NCBI GenBank assembly: GCA_020796225.1
Contig: CM036756.1
Location: 54,156,616-54,220,615 of the forward strand
Length of the DNA: 64,000 bases
Source of the DNA: Arion vulgaris
Lineage: Eukaryota > Mollusca > Gastropoda > Stylommatophora > Arionidae
Direction of reading: 5' to 3'
Shown here: in pieces, positions 62,497 through 64,000 of the stretch
Position numbering within the stretch: the first letter of the stretch is position 1
How the letters are laid out: each line of letters opens with the position of its first letter
The notes under the pieces: generated by a model
The model's database searches: none
The model's input: only the letters and a program-made list of their open reading frames with translations
Told to the model about the DNA's origin: nothing
Translations under genes and position numbers: made by a program

Positions 62497-62613
62497 TCGC
62501 AGTGTTACTATTCTTTACTTCCCTTGCTGGCTCTGGCAATACACTGACGTATGAATATTTGCAATTTATTACTTATTGTTTTAGTCGTTCTCCATATTTC
62601 TGATCCATACATT
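62497..62613 (-). repeat. 117-bp direct repeat, second copy (SS2 5' end plus LF9 junction)
   Basis: Same length as 61728-61844 with about 14 substitutions and no indels. It includes the SS2 5' end (TTGCTGGCTCTGGCA) and the LF9 segment ATGAATATTTGCAATTTATT. Confidence 0.88.
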
Positions 62614-62639
62614 AGAACTGCTTTAATATTAAAGTTGAT

Positions 62640-62870
62640 ATACCTTGAATATCAAAGCAGGCATTGAAGTGGATGCAAAGGGTTCAAGAAAGAGAGGTCG
62701 ACCTAAAGAGACCCTGAAACGAACTTTGCTGAGAGAGGCAGGAAATATCGGTCTCAGTTCCATGGAGGAGATTGAGCGAGTTGCCCAGGATAGAGCGGTA
62801 TGGAGAAATTACTTGCAGGCCCTATGTAACGTATAACGGTACGAGAGGAATTATTATTATTTTATTATTA
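62640..62870 (+). mobile_element. LF7 LINE ORF2 3' end with (ATT)n tail
   Basis: Plus strand: IKAGIEVDAKGSRKRGRPKE TLKRTLLREAGNIGLSSMEE IERVAQDRAVWRNYLQALCN V and stop, then GGTACGAGAGGAATTATTAT TATTTTATTATTA. The coding part is uninterrupted for 63 codons. About 90% similar to 50905-51115 by eye, with the same 3' end. Confidence 0.87.
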
Positions 62871-62959
62871 TATACCTTACAAATCCGTTTACAAATCGTA
62901 TAGAAGATTTTTTTTCCTTTATTCTATTTAAAGTATGGGATGTTCTATTTCTCCTGTTT

Positions 62960-63240
62960 TCTATTTTTACCTCGGCTGCTGTGTACGTTCATCAGCAGCA
63001 TTAGGACAGTCTGTAGATCGAAGATTGTTTGAAATGATTCTCCAACATCTACTATTTATTGCAGTGATATTGCACTTTTCTAGACTGTAACTTGTCCCTC
63101 TTTTGATGTTTTCCTCCACCTGTGCAACAGTCTTCCTCTTGCTTACCACCCTTCAACATGTCCCTAGAATAATGTGCTGATCGATGTGTCAGGTCTCTTT
63201 ATATATGTCCAAAATATTTTTAGTTGTTTGAGTTTTATTT
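62960..63240 (-). mobile_element. LF10 LINE ORF2 3' end fragment
   Basis: Minus strand starts with a KYFGHI-like motif near 63215, then VSKRKTVAQVEENIKRGTSY SLEKCNITAINSRCWRIISN NLRSTDCPNAADE (63145-62990). The W-EEN-I-x-x-x-T-x-x-S-L-x-x-C pattern and ending resemble a LINE C-terminus distinct from the other families here. Decayed upstream. Confidence 0.6.
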
Positions 63241-63474
63241 CCTGTAGTAATTCTTTCTTTATTACCTTTTTTTCTATAACTTCTTCTTTATTTGTCTGGG
63301 TTTTTTTTATCTTTATGAAATACGATCTATTCTTGTGTATGTCGACATCTGAAAGACATTAATTCTGTCTACAAATTCTTGTTTACGTTGTCTTGTAGCT
63401 AATCTTTATTTTCATAATACGTTGCATTTATTTGTCTTTACGGGCATCGATAGTTGTTATGTGCTGTGTTCTTT
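63241..63474. other. No recognisable feature
   Basis: T-rich sequence with short poly-T runs. Confidence 0.5.
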
Positions 63475-63600
63475 GTCAGCGTGTGTGTATGTGGGTTGTT
63501 TGTGTGTGTGTGCATGTGGGTTGTTTTGTGTGTGTCATGTGGGGTGGGTGTGTGTATGTGGGGTGTGTGTGTGTGTGTATATACGCGTTCGCGCTGTATA
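63475..63600. repeat. (GT)n-rich microsatellite
   Basis: Interrupted GT/GTAT/GGGT dinucleotide repeats from ~63482 to ~63582. Cysteine/valine-rich plus-strand frames come from it. Confidence 0.95.
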
Positions 63601-63699
63601 TCATTATCTCTGAATTGTCATATCTTGATTTTTTTTGGATTTTTGTTTGCGCGATAGATTGTTGTTAATTTTTGTTTGTACACTATGAATTTAGGAGTA

Positions 63700-63800
63700 G
63701 TCTTGGCGACTAATAAGACGCCTCTGACTGATTTTTGCGTGAATGCTTGCTTTCGTAATCCCCAGTGTTCTTCACCATTGAGGTGAACCTTACTGATTTC
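63700..63800 (-). mobile_element. SG dispersed repeat copy
   Basis: GACGCCTCTGACTGATTTTT GCGTGAATGCTTGCTTTCGT AATCCCCAGTGTTCTTCACC ATT matches 10430-10490 and 57850-57910 in orientation. Confidence 0.65.
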
Positions 63801-63879
63801 AGAAGTACATGTAATTAAGATCCGCAAGTAAAGGATCTTAGTTTTGTGAAGTCCAACTGCGTACCATGTGCAAACTGAG

Positions 63880-64000
63880 CATGTTTAGCTCAAACTGAGC
63901 ATTTATAGCCCAAACTGAGCATTTATAGCCCAAACTGAGCATTTTTAGCCCAAACTGAGCATTTATAGCCCAAACTGAGCATTTATAGCCCAAACTGAGC
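63880..64000. repeat. Tandem array, 20-bp unit, ~6 copies, continuing past the window
   Basis: CAAACTGAGCATTTATAGCC at 20 bp, with TTTTTAGCC and TGTTTAGCT variants at the left edge. It is cut by the right window boundary, so its full length is unknown. Confidence 0.96.

Overview
This window looks like non-genic, repeat-dominated DNA from an AT-rich eukaryotic (animal) genome. No convincing host protein-coding gene is visible. Every long open frame is either the periodic translation of a tandem repeat or a decayed piece of a LINE (non-LTR retrotransposon) ORF2. The mix of many 5'-truncated LINE families with trinucleotide tails, tRNA-headed SINEs with (GAA)n, (CAAT)n or poly(A) tails, a small hAT-like MITE and very many minisatellites suggests a lophotrochozoan, most likely a mollusc. 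That assignment is an inference from repeat content, not from a host gene.

Local family labels used below. LINE ORF2 3' ends: LF1 (1.1, 49.7, 57.5, 59.7 kb), LF2 (3.2 and 15.9-17.6 kb, best preserved reverse transcriptase), LF3 (12.4, 18.4-19.8, 37.1, 45.8-46.7 kb), LF4 (2.0, 25.7 kb), LF5 (4.3, 10.5, 14.3, 14.6, 23.5 kb), LF6 (27.8, 52.2-53.7 kb), LF7 (50.7, 62.6 kb, (ATT)n tail), LF8 (61.9 kb), LF9 (53.7-54.8, 61.0, 61.8 kb), LF10 (63.0 kb), plus an RTE-like fragment at 26.0 kb. SINEs: SA (9.6, 20.1, 24.1, 35.3, 40.3, 51.4, 55.0 kb), SB (8.4 kb), SP (19.9, 48.8 kb), SS1/SS2 (12.7, 18.0, 27.5 / 34.3, 47.3, 55.3, 61.3 kb), ST (26.4, 26.8, 41.9 kb), SG (10.4, 13.4, 36.8, 57.8, 63.7 kb) and SH (17.9, 56.3 kb).

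Layout: 0-8.4 kb holds a ~100-bp array, LINE fragments, a hAT-like MITE, a 44-bp array and a degraded array running into SINE SB. 8.4-20 kb holds a GC-rich patch, dispersed repeats, an LF5 palindrome and two large LINE ORF2 remnants (LF2, LF3). 20-23 kb is a 52-bp array grown from a SINE head, with a scrambled near-duplicate of 19.3-20.4 kb inside it. 23-28.5 kb is LINE/SINE mosaic. 28.5-34 kb holds 39-bp and 49-bp arrays. 34-42 kb has a TIR-flanked minisatellite and 24-, 23-, 75- and 34-bp arrays. 42-49 kb has a 15/45-bp higher-order array and 39-, 32- and 43-bp arrays. 49-64 kb is LINE/SINE mosaic with 46-, 54-, 31- and 82-bp arrays. The listed tandem arrays add up to roughly 24 kb, over a third of the window.

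The most interesting pattern is that at least eight arrays can be traced to a piece of a transposable element still joined to the rest of that element. Three are expansions inside LINE ORF2 3' coding sequence (46-bp from LF6, 32-bp from LF3, 54-bp from LF9). Three are expansions of the D-arm/A-box part of tRNA-like SINE heads (23-bp, 52-bp and the degraded ~33-bp array). One contains a SINE 3' end (75-bp) and one is a SINE 5' half/core (82-bp). The window therefore looks like a set of snapshots of minisatellite birth from retroelements. Several arrays also contain indel-rich stretches that look like poor assembly consensus.
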